In this document: one piece after another, positions 18,369-27,228 of the stretch
Layout: every line of letters starts with the position of its first letter
Position numbering within the stretch: the stretch's first letter is position 1
NCBI RefSeq assembly: GCF_009741375.1
Contig: NZ_WOWP01000045.1
Coordinates: forward strand, 62,001-126,000
Length of the DNA: 64,000 bases
Direction: 5' to 3'
Source: Flavobacterium rakeshii
GTDB lineage: Bacteria; Bacteroidota; Bacteroidia; Flavobacteriales; Flavobacteriaceae
The notes under the pieces: generated by a model
Told to the model about the DNA's origin: nothing
Database searches by the model: none
What the model saw: only the letters and a program-made list of their open reading frames with translations
Position numbers and translations under genes: made by a program

Positions 18369-20042
18369 ATGACCCCATTAAAACGCTTCTATAACCTTTT
18401 AAAGCTGGATAAAAAAGATATATACCAGATTGTTTTCTATGCAGCTTTCTCAGGACTAATAAGTATGTCATTACCTCTTGGCATACAGGCCATAGTTAAT
18501 TTTATACAGGGAGGACAAATAAGTGTTTCCTGGATTGTACTTATTATTATTGTAACCCTGGGTGTGGCACTGGTAGGTATACTTACCCTAATGCAGTTAA
18601 GGATAACAGAGAACCTTCAGCAAAAAATATTCATCAGGTCTTCTTTTGAGTTTGCCCACCGCTTACCTAAGCTTACTTTTAACTCCCTGTATGACAAATA
18701 TCCTCCAGAGGTAGCCAATCGCTTTTTTGATACACTAACCATTCAAAAGGGTACATCAAAACTATTGCTTGATTTTACAACCGCTATATTACAGGTGGGA
18801 CTTGGTTTGGTACTACTGTCGCTTTACCATTCATTCTTTATAATATTTGGTGTACTGCTGCTTATATTGCTTTATATCATATTTAAGTTTTCGTTTCAGG
18901 ATGGTTTAAATACCAGTTTAAAAGAATCGACTTTTAAGTATAAGGTAGCCTACTGGTTACAGGAGATAGCACGAAACAAAAGCAGTTTTTCACGTAGAAA
19001 CAATTTTGAATATGCCCTTGATAAAAATGATAAACTGGTTAACAACTACATTTCTTTTAGGGAAAAGCACTTTAATGTGATTAAAAGGCAGTTTTCACAA
19101 CTTATCGCCTATAAAGTATTTATAACCGCCGGTCTCCTTTCGGTTGGAGGTTTCCTTGTGCTTAACCAGCAAATGAATATTGGTCAGTTTGTTGCTGCAG
19201 AGATTATTATACTTTTAATTATCAACTCTGTAGAAAAACTTATTTTAGGATTTGAAACCCTTTATGATGTACTTACAGCGGTTGAAAAAATAGGTGTAGT
19301 GACCGATCTTGAAATTGAAAGAAGTACAAAAAATACAAACATAGATTGTGTAGAAACCGACTACACCTTAGAGACTGAGGATATGACATACAGGTATCCT
19401 GATAATGATAAGGATATTATTAAAAAGGTAAACATTAAAATAAATCAGGGAGAAAAAGTATTTATAACAGGTGCTAACAATTCAGGTAAAACAACATTAG
19501 TAAGACTGCTATCGGGTTTCCTTTCTCCAAGTTCAGGTGTATTGTACATTAATGATAACATAGTAAAAAGATCTGAGGGTGAGTGTTACAAAAGCCATAT
19601 AGGCGTAGTAATGCAGGAGGATACTCCGTTTGAAGGGACATTACTGGAAAATATTACTTTCAATAACCCTAATATAAATGGTGAAGATGTAAAATGGGCG
19701 CTAAATGCCGTAGGTTTAACAACTGCTACAAAAAGGCTGCCTATGGGACTGGACACTCCTGTTAACGCTGACGGAAGACAATTAACCCGATCAATTATTC
19801 AAAAAATAATGATTGCAAGAGCTATTGTAAAGCGTCCTAAAATTCTTTTCCTGGAAGAACCTACTATCAGTATGGATCCGCAATCGGCTAAAAAAATAAT
19901 CGACTTTTTAGTAAGCCCTGAAAACAAGTGGACAATAGTTGTTTCTTCGGTTGATGAATACTGGAAAAAAGCCTGTAAAAGGCAAATTGAAATGGAAAAC
20001 GGACAAGTGATTAACGACATAAACATAAACGGCAATGCTTAA
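18369..20042 (+). CDS. Type I secretion-like ABC exporter (fused permease-ATPase) with degenerate ATPase motifs
   Basis: 557 residues: an ABC exporter transmembrane domain with six helices (about 20-300) followed by a nucleotide-binding domain (about 330-550). There is no N-terminal C39 peptidase domain. Walker A is intact (GANNSGKTTL) and a Q-loop is present (VVMQEDTPFEGTLLENI). Three other motifs are altered. The signature, normally LSGGQ, reads LTRSI (GRQLTRSIIQKIMIARA). The Walker B Asp-Glu pair reads Glu-Glu (ILFLEEPT). The switch His is replaced (TIVVSSVDEYW). The family is firm, but ATP hydrolysis may be slow or need a partner. Together with HlyD and TolC downstream it would form a three-part exporter across both membranes. 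The cargo is unknown. Confidence 0.85.
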   Translation: MTPLKRFYNLLKLDKKDIYQIVFYAAFSGLISMSLPLGIQAIVNFIQGGQISVSWIVLIIIVTLGVALVGILTLMQLRITENLQQKIFIRSSFEFAHRLPKLTFNSLYDKYPPEVANRFFDTLTIQKGTSKLLLDFTTAILQVGLGLVLLSLYHSFFIIFGVLLLILLYIIFKFSFQDGLNTSLKESTFKYKVAYWLQEIARNKSSFSRRNNFEYALDKNDKLVNNYISFREKHFNVIKRQFSQLIAYKVFITAGLLSVGGFLVLNQQMNIGQFVAAEIIILLIINSVEKLILGFETLYDVLTAVEKIGVVTDLEIERSTKNTNIDCVETDYTLETEDMTYRYPDNDKDIIKKVNIKINQGEKVFITGANNSGKTTLVRLLSGFLSPSSGVLYINDNIVKRSEGECYKSHIGVVMQEDTPFEGTLLENITFNNPNINGEDVKWALNAVGLTTATKRLPMGLDTPVNADGRQLTRSIIQKIMIARAIVKRPKILFLEEPTISMDPQSAKKIIDFLVSPENKWTIVVSSVDEYWKKACKRQIEMENGQVINDININGNA

Positions 20043-21402
20043 TATATCTAACAACAATCCGGTACGTGTAGAAAACCCAACCGGATATGAAACCATTAAG
20101 GTACTTAACAGCAGGCCTCATTATAAAATCCTGAACAGGATAATAGTACTTGTATGCCTTTTATGTTTTATTGGCCTGTTTTTACCTTGGACTCAAAATA
20201 TTAGGGGTACTGGTTCGGTTACCACATTAAAGCCCGATCAGCGTCCGCAAACCATTCATTCGGCTATTGCCGGAAGGGTTGAAAAATGGTATGTACAGGA
20301 AGGTGATTTTGTAAAAAAAGGTGACACTATTGTATTTATATCTGAGGTTAAGGAAAACTACTTTGACCCAAATCTTGTAGAAAATACAAAACAACAGGTA
20401 GATGCTAAAAAAATGGCCCGTAAGTCGTATGACGGAAAAGTACTGGCGCTGGAAAATCAAATAGTTTCCCTAAATAACGAGTTAAACCTTAAACTGGAAC
20501 AGGGACGCAATAAAATAAAACAGGCTCAGCTAAAAGTAAAAAGCGATAGTATGGACCTTGCAGCGGTAAACACTCAGTTAACCATTGCACAAACCCAGTT
20601 TGACAGGGCTGTTACCCTAAATAAAGACGGACTGAAACCCTTAACCGATGTAGAGGAAAAACGTCTTAAATTACAGGAAGCACAGGCTAAAATCATAACT
20701 CAGGAAAACAAACTTTTAGGTTCGCGAAACGAACTTATCAACTCACGTGTTGAAATAAACCGTATTAAAGCAGAGTATACCGAAAAGATTGCAAAAGCAA
20801 ACAGTGACAAATATACTGCTATGAGTAGCCTTTATGATACCGATGCCCAGGTTACAAAACTAGAAAACCAGTATGTTAACTACAGTATACGTAACGGATT
20901 GTATTACATAAAAGCACCACAGGACGGCTATATAAACAAAGCCTTACTTAGCGGTATTGGAGAAACGATTAAAGAAGGGACTTCTGTTGTGAGTATCATG
21001 CCCGCAGGTTATGATATTGCTGTAGAAACGTTTGTAGATCCTATTGACCTTCCGTTAATTAAAAAAGGTTCTAAAATAAGGGTATGGTTTGACGGTTGGC
21101 CTACAATTGTATTTTCAGGATGGCCGGGTATATCATACGGTACCTTTGGCGGGCGTGTAGTTGCCATAGAAAACTTTATTAGCCCTAACGGAAAATACAG
21201 GGTACTTGTATCTCCCGATGCCGATGAGCAGGCTTGGCCGGAACAGTTAAGTATAGGTGCAGGAGCACAAACCATCGCATTGCTTGATAATGTACCGGTA
21301 TGGTATGAAGTATGGCGAAACCTTAACGGATTCCCTCCTAACTATTACAGTGCAAAAAATACAGATAAAGCCACAACAGCAAAGGATAACGAAAAGAAAT
21401 AG
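20035..21402 (+). CDS. HlyD-family periplasmic adaptor
   Basis: 455 residues. One N-terminal transmembrane helix (about 37-55, ILNRIIVLVCLLCFIGLFLPW) is followed by a biotinyl-lipoyl half (GRVEKWYVQEGDFVKKGDTI). A long coiled-coil hairpin spans about 120-265, then a second lipoyl half (YIKAPQDGYINKALLSGIGETI) and a beta-barrel domain. This is the membrane-fusion protein layout linking an inner-membrane ABC exporter to TolC. It overlaps the ABC gene by eight bases and is two bases from tolC, so the three are translationally linked. Confidence 0.9.
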   Translation: MLNISNNNPVRVENPTGYETIKVLNSRPHYKILNRIIVLVCLLCFIGLFLPWTQNIRGTGSVTTLKPDQRPQTIHSAIAGRVEKWYVQEGDFVKKGDTIVFISEVKENYFDPNLVENTKQQVDAKKMARKSYDGKVLALENQIVSLNNELNLKLEQGRNKIKQAQLKVKSDSMDLAAVNTQLTIAQTQFDRAVTLNKDGLKPLTDVEEKRLKLQEAQAKIITQENKLLGSRNELINSRVEINRIKAEYTEKIAKANSDKYTAMSSLYDTDAQVTKLENQYVNYSIRNGLYYIKAPQDGYINKALLSGIGETIKEGTSVVSIMPAGYDIAVETFVDPIDLPLIKKGSKIRVWFDGWPTIVFSGWPGISYGTFGGRVVAIENFISPNGKYRVLVSPDADEQAWPEQLSIGAGAQTIALLDNVPVWYEVWRNLNGFPPNYYSAKNTDKATTAKDNEKK

Positions 21403-21404
21403 GA

Positions 21405-22796
21405 ATGAGGCATTTATTCTATATAATACTAATTTTAATCCCGGTTTGTGTTTTTCCGCAGGAATTTAATGAAGAAACACTAAGCTACCGGGAATACTTG
21501 GGGTATGTAAAAAAATTCCACCCTTTGGTTAGTCGTGCTAACCTTGAAATAGACAAAGCCGAGGCACAATTAATGCAAGCTCGTGGTGGTTTTGACCCTA
21601 AAATTGAAGTTGATTTTGATAAAAAACAATTTAAGGATACCGAATATTATTCTTTACTAAACAGTAGTTTTAAAATACCAACATGGTATGGTATTGAAAT
21701 AAAAGCTGCTTTTGACAATAGTGAAGGCTATTATCTTAATCCACAAAATACTACTCCTAATCAGGGACTAACGTCACTTGGTATCACTGTACCTGTTGGA
21801 CAGGGACTTTTTATCAATAAGCGTATGGCCGATTTAAGAAAAGCCAAGTTACAGATAAACCTCAGTAAGTCACAGCAAAGACTTGCTGCCCTTGATGTTT
21901 TGTATGATGCATCGGCAGCTTATTTCTCATGGCTTAAACATTATAACGAAATGGTAATGTATAAGGAATACCTAACCGCTGCAGAAGAACGTTACACAGG
22001 AGTTTTAAGACTTATTGAACAGGGAGATAAACCGGCAATAGATAGTGTAGAGACAGGTATTTCGGTTAAGAACCGAAAGCTGAGTCTGGAAAACTCCATA
22101 CTTAAACTAAATAAGGCGAGGCTGGAACTGGCTAATTACTTATGGATAAATGAGACTCCTGTAGAGCCATCGGAAGATTTAAAACCTGAAGTAGGGCTTC
22201 TTACAGAGATTGAAGATATACTGAATACCGGAGGAATTAATGATACTGAGGCTATAATTTCAGCACATCCTAAACTTAAAATGCTGGAAACTAAAGTTGA
22301 AATGCTTGATATTGAGAGAAAACTCAAGGCAAACTACCTACTCCCTAAAATAGATTTGGGTTATTATTATCTTTCAGAGCCTTCCTATATTGATAATTTC
22401 CGTACGGATGATTATAAAATTGGGATTAACTTCTCTTTCCCTATATTTTTAAGGAAAGAAAGAGGTGCGCTTAATATGGCTAAAATAAAATTACAGGATA
22501 CAAAATTAGAGCTACAGCAGGAACAGCTTCAAATTAAAAACAAAATTAATGCACAGTTAACCGAAATACAATCCCTTAAAAAACAGTCTGATTTACTAAA
22601 CGGACTTGTACAGGATTATCAAACCATGCTTAATGCCGAAGACCGACTTTTCTCCTTTGGAGAAAGTTCCATCTTTATTATCAATTCGCGCGAAACTAAC
22701 CTTATATCGGCCAGAATACAGCAAATAAACATGGAAAACAGTTTATTAATGAGTAATGTAGGGCTTTATAGGATTATGGCTAACTCTGATAACTAA
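21405..22796 (+). CDS. TolC-family outer membrane efflux protein
   Basis: 463 residues with a signal peptide (RHLFYIILILIPVCVFPQ). Long alpha-helical stretches show the duplicated TolC pattern: AQLMQARGGFDPKIEVDF in the first half, QRLAALDVLYDASAAYFSW, ENSILKLNKARLELANYLW, and a second repeat ending NSRETNLISARIQQINMENSLL. It would be the outer-membrane exit duct for the upstream ABC-HlyD pair. Its stop codon overlaps by four bases that of the convergent LodB-like gene, and no terminator separates them. Confidence 0.9.
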   Translation: MRHLFYIILILIPVCVFPQEFNEETLSYREYLGYVKKFHPLVSRANLEIDKAEAQLMQARGGFDPKIEVDFDKKQFKDTEYYSLLNSSFKIPTWYGIEIKAAFDNSEGYYLNPQNTTPNQGLTSLGITVPVGQGLFINKRMADLRKAKLQINLSKSQQRLAALDVLYDASAAYFSWLKHYNEMVMYKEYLTAAEERYTGVLRLIEQGDKPAIDSVETGISVKNRKLSLENSILKLNKARLELANYLWINETPVEPSEDLKPEVGLLTEIEDILNTGGINDTEAIISAHPKLKMLETKVEMLDIERKLKANYLLPKIDLGYYYLSEPSYIDNFRTDDYKIGINFSFPIFLRKERGALNMAKIKLQDTKLELQQEQLQIKNKINAQLTEIQSLKKQSDLLNGLVQDYQTMLNAEDRLFSFGESSIFIINSRETNLISARIQQINMENSLLMSNVGLYRIMANSDN

Positions 22797-23899
22797 AAAG
22801 CACGTCTGGCTTTCCAATAGGGTTTATTAAAGTACCTCATCTCTGTTGAGTAGAAGTACTTTCTGGACTTTTGGTTTTCCATAAACACACGATCTATAAG
22901 CTGCTGATAATGATTAAGGATACTATCTTTTTGCAAAGGGGTATCCAAACAACCAATAACAGACTCGGCAGCTTTTATACCGCTATACAGTGCAAAAAAG
23001 ATTCCCTGTGAAGAAAGCGGATCAAAGGATAAGGCAGCATCACCTACACATAAAACCCCGTTATAAATAACCGATTCGGGCTTGGCTATACCTGCCTCTA
23101 CCGCATTACTGTGAAGCAATGATTGTGTAGTCAGCTTATATGGCAATATAGCTTCACTATTAAATTTTTCCAGTAACTGTTCGGGATTTTTATACAGTGC
23201 GCCAATTTCATCTGAAAGTCCCTGAAAACTTATAACTCTTTTCCCTCCCGGTAAAAGCGAAGTATACCACCAGCCTTCCTGCACTGATTTTATTCGTGTA
23301 CTATTGTCATTATCCTGCTTAGGGAAAGACACCCAGTTAACTACCGCCATCTGGTTATCTACCTTAGTACGTTTATAACCCAGTTTTTTCCCTATAACAG
23401 CTTTACGACCTGTAGCATCTATAAGCCAGTTGGCAGAAACTTCCTGTATCTCCCCTTCCCTTAAGCTTACTTTAAATCTTACATCACTGTCATTATTCAA
23501 AACAACATCATCAATCATCGCCGAATATACCGGTATACCTAAAGCCTTAGCTTTCATTAATAATGCCTTATCAAACATTACCCTGTCTACATGAAAACCA
23601 GCCCCTTCGGGGTTTAACATACCGCTACTGTATACCCAGTCATCACTACCCCAGGATGAAACATTTGCACTGCAACGTTTATATTCGGTATCATCAAGTA
23701 AGTCGGTAATAGTATCTATGCCTAATCGTTTAAAAAGGCGCATGGTAGCCCCGGGGATAGATTCCCCTGCCTTATAGGGCATATTATATTCTTTGTTTAT
23801 CAGGCACACATTAAGTCCTGCCTGCTTTAATACAATTGCAGCGGCGCAGCCCGAAGGGCCGCCACCTGCTACAATTATTTCAAAAACATTGGTACTCAT
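22793..23899 (-). CDS. LodB-like FAD-dependent maturase of a quinoprotein oxidase
   Basis: 368-residue flavoprotein of the halogenase/geranylgeranyl-reductase-like fold. The FAD-binding GxGxxG motif is VAGGGPSGCAAAIVLKQAG near residue 10. The second FAD motif GDAALSFDPLSSQGIFFALYSG lies around residue 283. Homologues next to LodA-like genes (LodB, GoxB) are needed to generate the cysteine tryptophylquinone cofactor of the oxidase. Its ATG overlaps the stop of the LodA-like gene (TAATG), so they are co-translated in about fixed ratio. Without that context the fold alone would also fit a tryptophan halogenase-like enzyme; the neighbour makes the maturase role much more likely. Confidence 0.85.
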   Translation of the reverse strand: MSTNVFEIIVAGGGPSGCAAAIVLKQAGLNVCLINKEYNMPYKAGESIPGATMRLFKRLGIDTITDLLDDTEYKRCSANVSSWGSDDWVYSSGMLNPEGAGFHVDRVMFDKALLMKAKALGIPVYSAMIDDVVLNNDSDVRFKVSLREGEIQEVSANWLIDATGRKAVIGKKLGYKRTKVDNQMAVVNWVSFPKQDNDNSTRIKSVQEGWWYTSLLPGGKRVISFQGLSDEIGALYKNPEQLLEKFNSEAILPYKLTTQSLLHSNAVEAGIAKPESVIYNGVLCVGDAALSFDPLSSQGIFFALYSGIKAAESVIGCLDTPLQKDSILNHYQQLIDRVFMENQKSRKYFYSTEMRYFNKPYWKARRAF

Positions 23900-26800
23900 T
23901 AGTTACCTCTGCGTTTTATGTTTACAAATTCATTACGCTGTTCTTCACTTATCCAGCCTGCTTCAGCCAGCTGGCGGTTGTATAATCCAAGCTCACTAAA
24001 GGCTTTTTCATACATACTGTGGTCTGATTTAAGGTTAGCCTGCTGTGCTTTGGTAAGGTTCTCCACGTAAATATTTTCCGGTAACCAGTCCATATCTTCA
24101 GGTCGTGGCTTTGCTTCCAGTATCCCCATACTGCCAAAATGTGCAATCATATACATCATTTGTTCAGGAGCAGGATTTTGTAACGGTAACTGTCTTAACC
24201 ATTGTGGTCTGTTTTGGAAAGCAGCAATACGAATTTCCATTGGCTGTTTTGTATCACAAAGGGTATTGTAGTCCACTTCGGTTAAAACCTGATTTGGCAC
24301 CCTTGCAGGCCAGAATGTTGGTAAATACGGATCGTACTCAAAATCGTAACCCGAACGACAGAAAGCAGTATCTCCCTGCCACGGCAGTGCCATCCATCGG
24401 GTTAGATCACCGGCAGCCTGACCGTATAAAGGTCCGTTAACTTTCATTACCGAATTATTATCCAGCGTAGCACCATAATTAGGTTCTGCCAAGCCTTCCT
24501 CACGCTCCCTAATTCTGTAAGGAGCCCTGTACATAGAAGCATTTCGCATAGGCCATGTAAGCTCTGCTCCCGGGTGGAAAGCATCAGCAAGGCAATAGTG
24601 CATTGCTGTCCTGTCCAGCATTTCAGGTTGTTTTTGCAGGTCTACATCTTCAATTTTATGAGGTTCTTTATCGTCAGGATTATAATCATTAATAAACAGT
24701 CCGTTTACCCAGTTGGTAAGCACATAGGTATAAAATGGCGGAAGCTGTAGATAAGTAGACGGAGCCGGTGGCACATTAGGATTAGGATTGGTATATCCAA
24801 ACGCATCGCCATAAATAGGCGGCCATGCAGCTACCTCAGCTATCTTAGTATTCGTAGGCCTGAAACTGTTGTATATACCTCTGCGCAGTTCTGCATAAGG
24901 ATCAGGATACATAGAGTTATCTAAAGGAGCGTAAGACAGCTTTCTCATAAATTCAGTATCCTTAAAGTTTAGAGGGCCTCCCGCACCAAACATAGAAAGG
25001 AATCCTTTATTTACCCATTGCAGTTCGCTAAGGCGTTCCAATATAGGCCTAACATGATCATTAAATGATATTTGCTGAGGCACTTTTAGCATACCTACTT
25101 CCATATACAGGTTTTGCAACAGGTCGTCCATAGTTCTCCACCCTACTAAATCAGGTGCAAAGTTAGGCGGTGCCGAAGCTACCCATGCCGGATCGGCGTC
25201 ATAATCAACACCTCCTATGGTTACTTTTGCATAAACAGGTCCGTCAGCAATATCGTCATACCATCCGTTAGCATTATTAAAACTATCCGGATCGGCAGGT
25301 CTGTATACAGGTTGGTTAGACGGACTTGCAGAAACCCCAAAGCCCGGTAAAACCAACAGTCGCCCTACAGCATCTGTTCTTAACTCCCCTAAGGTAACCG
25401 GTGTCCCTTCAAATTCACCCGACATTACATAGCTGGAATCTTTCATCTCAATACCCATAATAGATTTTTTACCGGTATCAACACAAAGGGCACTCCTGTC
25501 GTCTCCTTTAACATCTGCATTTCGTAAAGGTACGCTAAGGCTTACGGTTGCAGGTATATCAAGCGCTGCATTAAACTGATACCAGGCTGCTTTTTTATTA
25601 GCAAGATGTACCGACCATTGAACGCTTGATTTTTTGGTTTGCTGTACCTCGCCCACCACATTGCCATACTTATCGTAAGCATATATACGGAAACGGGCTG
25701 CCTGTCGCTTAATAGCACCTCCGGCATCCCTGGTATTTCCAAATTTTGTAGGTTCAGGTTTAAATACTTCCGGACCAATATAATATCCGTCAGGACTATC
25801 ACCTACACGGGCAATACCAATACCTGGGTGTATCCTTACATGGGTTATTCTTTTTATCTGGTCATCAGTCAGTTCCTTTGGGTTTTCCTTGTCAGACGGG
25901 CTATGTCCCGAAAACGGACATTTAGGATTTTTAATAACAGGCTTGCCCGGTTTTTTAGGCTCGGTTACAGGCTGTTTGTTCATTTCCCTACGGTAGTTAG
26001 CACTGGTTTGATATACGCTCATCCTGGCTTCGGCAACACTACCTACCGGCTGATTCTCTAACGGAACACGACCTATATTAAACGACAACCAGTCGCCATA
26101 AATTTCCTGTTCATCAATAGTAATATTCTGTTGCGGCAGGTGTATAGTAGCTACTTTTAGAGGTACGGCAACCGTTTCGTCCCAAACTACAGTAGCCCTG
26201 TCTAGCGGGAAATGCTGTTCTATATAAGCCTCGCCATATTGGGCTGCATCAGGTCTTTTTTGGATAAGGATATCCAGTGTAACAGGTCCTGCTGCCAGTC
26301 GTGCAGCAAGATCTTTACCCATAAAATCAGGGTCGTTTATATCTACCTCTCCCGCAAAAGTCGATGTTCCCGGGCGTAGTATGTATTTACAGTAATTGTC
26401 TGATCCCAGCATAAACGGAACCACACTCCAAAGTTGCGTTTCCAGTACCGAATGTATCGGTTTTGCCATTTTATCCAGTAGCTCATTGGTTTTTGGAGCA
26501 TGTTGCTGTACCCAGTCGTCACCCCAGCCTTCCAGACTGGCTTTTGTGAAATTACACATATCAGAAGCGTTATCCACAAAAAAGAAAGGTACATTTTGTA
26601 GTAGCAAATCCGCTGTATCTGCTCCGTCATCACTTACTTTTTTCTCTCCCGGAATTCCGAAAACCTTAATTCCTATTCCAATAGTACTCAGCCAATCGGG
26701 TCTGCCATCGGCAAGGTCAGACGAATAGCGTACATATACAGGAAAGTCCCCTCCTTTTTTAAACATTCCGTGTTTATAGTCTTTCGGAAGATCTTCCTGT

Positions 26801-26985
26801 ATGGTTATATTTCCTTTTATGATACCATGTGTACGTAAAAATACAGGTCTGCGTACAGGACATTGCCCCTGTTCTACCCTCTTTTTCTGTACAAGGTCAC
26901 AGAACATGTGCCTAAGCCCCTCTATAGGGTTTTCGCATCCGCAGGATGTATTATCCTCACTCCTGTTCTCAATAATACTTTTCAT
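23899..26985 (-). CDS. Catalase-like domain fused to LodA/GoxA-type CTQ-dependent oxidase
   Basis: 1028 residues made of two enzymes. Residues about 30-335 are a catalase-like heme domain, with His53 (FLRTHGIIKG), Asn131 (LLQNVPFFFVDN) and Arg321-x3-Tyr325 (EARMSVYQ) at the places of the catalase distal His and Asn and the proximal Arg/Tyr. Residues about 375-1028 are a LodA-like quinoprotein amino-acid oxidase: HVRIHPGIGIARVGDSPDG at its start, Cys798 (MHYCLADAFHPGAEL) and Trp864 or Trp869 (TRWMALPWQGDTAFC) as the likely pair forming cysteine tryptophylquinone. LodA-family enzymes deaminate an amino acid and release hydrogen peroxide. There is no signal peptide. The substrate (lysine, glycine or other) cannot be read from sequence. 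It is followed by its LodB-like partner. Confidence 0.87.
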   Translation of the reverse strand: MKSIIENRSEDNTSCGCENPIEGLRHMFCDLVQKKRVEQGQCPVRRPVFLRTHGIIKGNITIQEDLPKDYKHGMFKKGGDFPVYVRYSSDLADGRPDWLSTIGIGIKVFGIPGEKKVSDDGADTADLLLQNVPFFFVDNASDMCNFTKASLEGWGDDWVQQHAPKTNELLDKMAKPIHSVLETQLWSVVPFMLGSDNYCKYILRPGTSTFAGEVDINDPDFMGKDLAARLAAGPVTLDILIQKRPDAAQYGEAYIEQHFPLDRATVVWDETVAVPLKVATIHLPQQNITIDEQEIYGDWLSFNIGRVPLENQPVGSVAEARMSVYQTSANYRREMNKQPVTEPKKPGKPVIKNPKCPFSGHSPSDKENPKELTDDQIKRITHVRIHPGIGIARVGDSPDGYYIGPEVFKPEPTKFGNTRDAGGAIKRQAARFRIYAYDKYGNVVGEVQQTKKSSVQWSVHLANKKAAWYQFNAALDIPATVSLSVPLRNADVKGDDRSALCVDTGKKSIMGIEMKDSSYVMSGEFEGTPVTLGELRTDAVGRLLVLPGFGVSASPSNQPVYRPADPDSFNNANGWYDDIADGPVYAKVTIGGVDYDADPAWVASAPPNFAPDLVGWRTMDDLLQNLYMEVGMLKVPQQISFNDHVRPILERLSELQWVNKGFLSMFGAGGPLNFKDTEFMRKLSYAPLDNSMYPDPYAELRRGIYNSFRPTNTKIAEVAAWPPIYGDAFGYTNPNPNVPPAPSTYLQLPPFYTYVLTNWVNGLFINDYNPDDKEPHKIEDVDLQKQPEMLDRTAMHYCLADAFHPGAELTWPMRNASMYRAPYRIREREEGLAEPNYGATLDNNSVMKVNGPLYGQAAGDLTRWMALPWQGDTAFCRSGYDFEYDPYLPTFWPARVPNQVLTEVDYNTLCDTKQPMEIRIAAFQNRPQWLRQLPLQNPAPEQMMYMIAHFGSMGILEAKPRPEDMDWLPENIYVENLTKAQQANLKSDHSMYEKAFSELGLYNRQLAEAGWISEEQRNEFVNIKRRGN

Positions 26986-27014
26986 AATCAGTAATTTATA
27001 AATTGGTTTGTTCT

Positions 27015-27022
27015 CAAATGTA
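27015..27022 (-). promoter_or_regulatory. -7 promoter element TACATTTG for the oxidase operon
   Basis: On the minus strand TACATTTG is an exact TAnnTTTG match 30 bases upstream of the oxidase ATG. A -33 TTTG at the right distance is not evident, so the promoter may be weak or activator-dependent. Confidence 0.4.
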
Positions 27023-27168
27023 TTCCAAAAAATAAACCTGACTATGCGTAAAACTACCTGATTAAGCTACCCGTAAAAACTACAATTGAAAGAAAGCTAA
27101 TCATAATTTAACTACACAAAAGCTCCGTTAATCGAAATATATGCTAAAAATCAATTAGTAAAATGAAA

Positions 27169-27182
27169 TTTGTATATACAAA
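27169..27182. promoter_or_regulatory. 14-bp palindrome TTTGTATATACAAA, possible operator
   Basis: A perfect 14-base palindrome sits in the 243-base gap between the divergent oxidase operon and the flippase gene, 47 bases before the flippase ATG. It is a plausible dimer-binding operator, but the A/T-rich core weakens the statistical case. Confidence 0.35.
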
Positions 27183-27228
27183 ACCACAAAATGTTTTGCG
27201 AGTATCATTCTAATAAAACCAATGCATT

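Noticed and set aside
22793..23899. Reading the flavoprotein as a tryptophan halogenase
   Set aside because: The fold is related, but translational coupling to a LodA-type oxidase gene makes a LodB-type maturase more likely.
25639..26061. 140-codon plus-strand open frame
   Set aside because: It is antisense to the catalase-LodA fusion gene, whose frame and motifs are clear on the other strand.
16596..27000. Export of the oxidase fusion through the neighbouring ABC-HlyD-TolC system
   Set aside because: The genes are adjacent but convergent, and no type I secretion signal or glycine-rich repeats are seen in the oxidase. Proximity alone is not enough.
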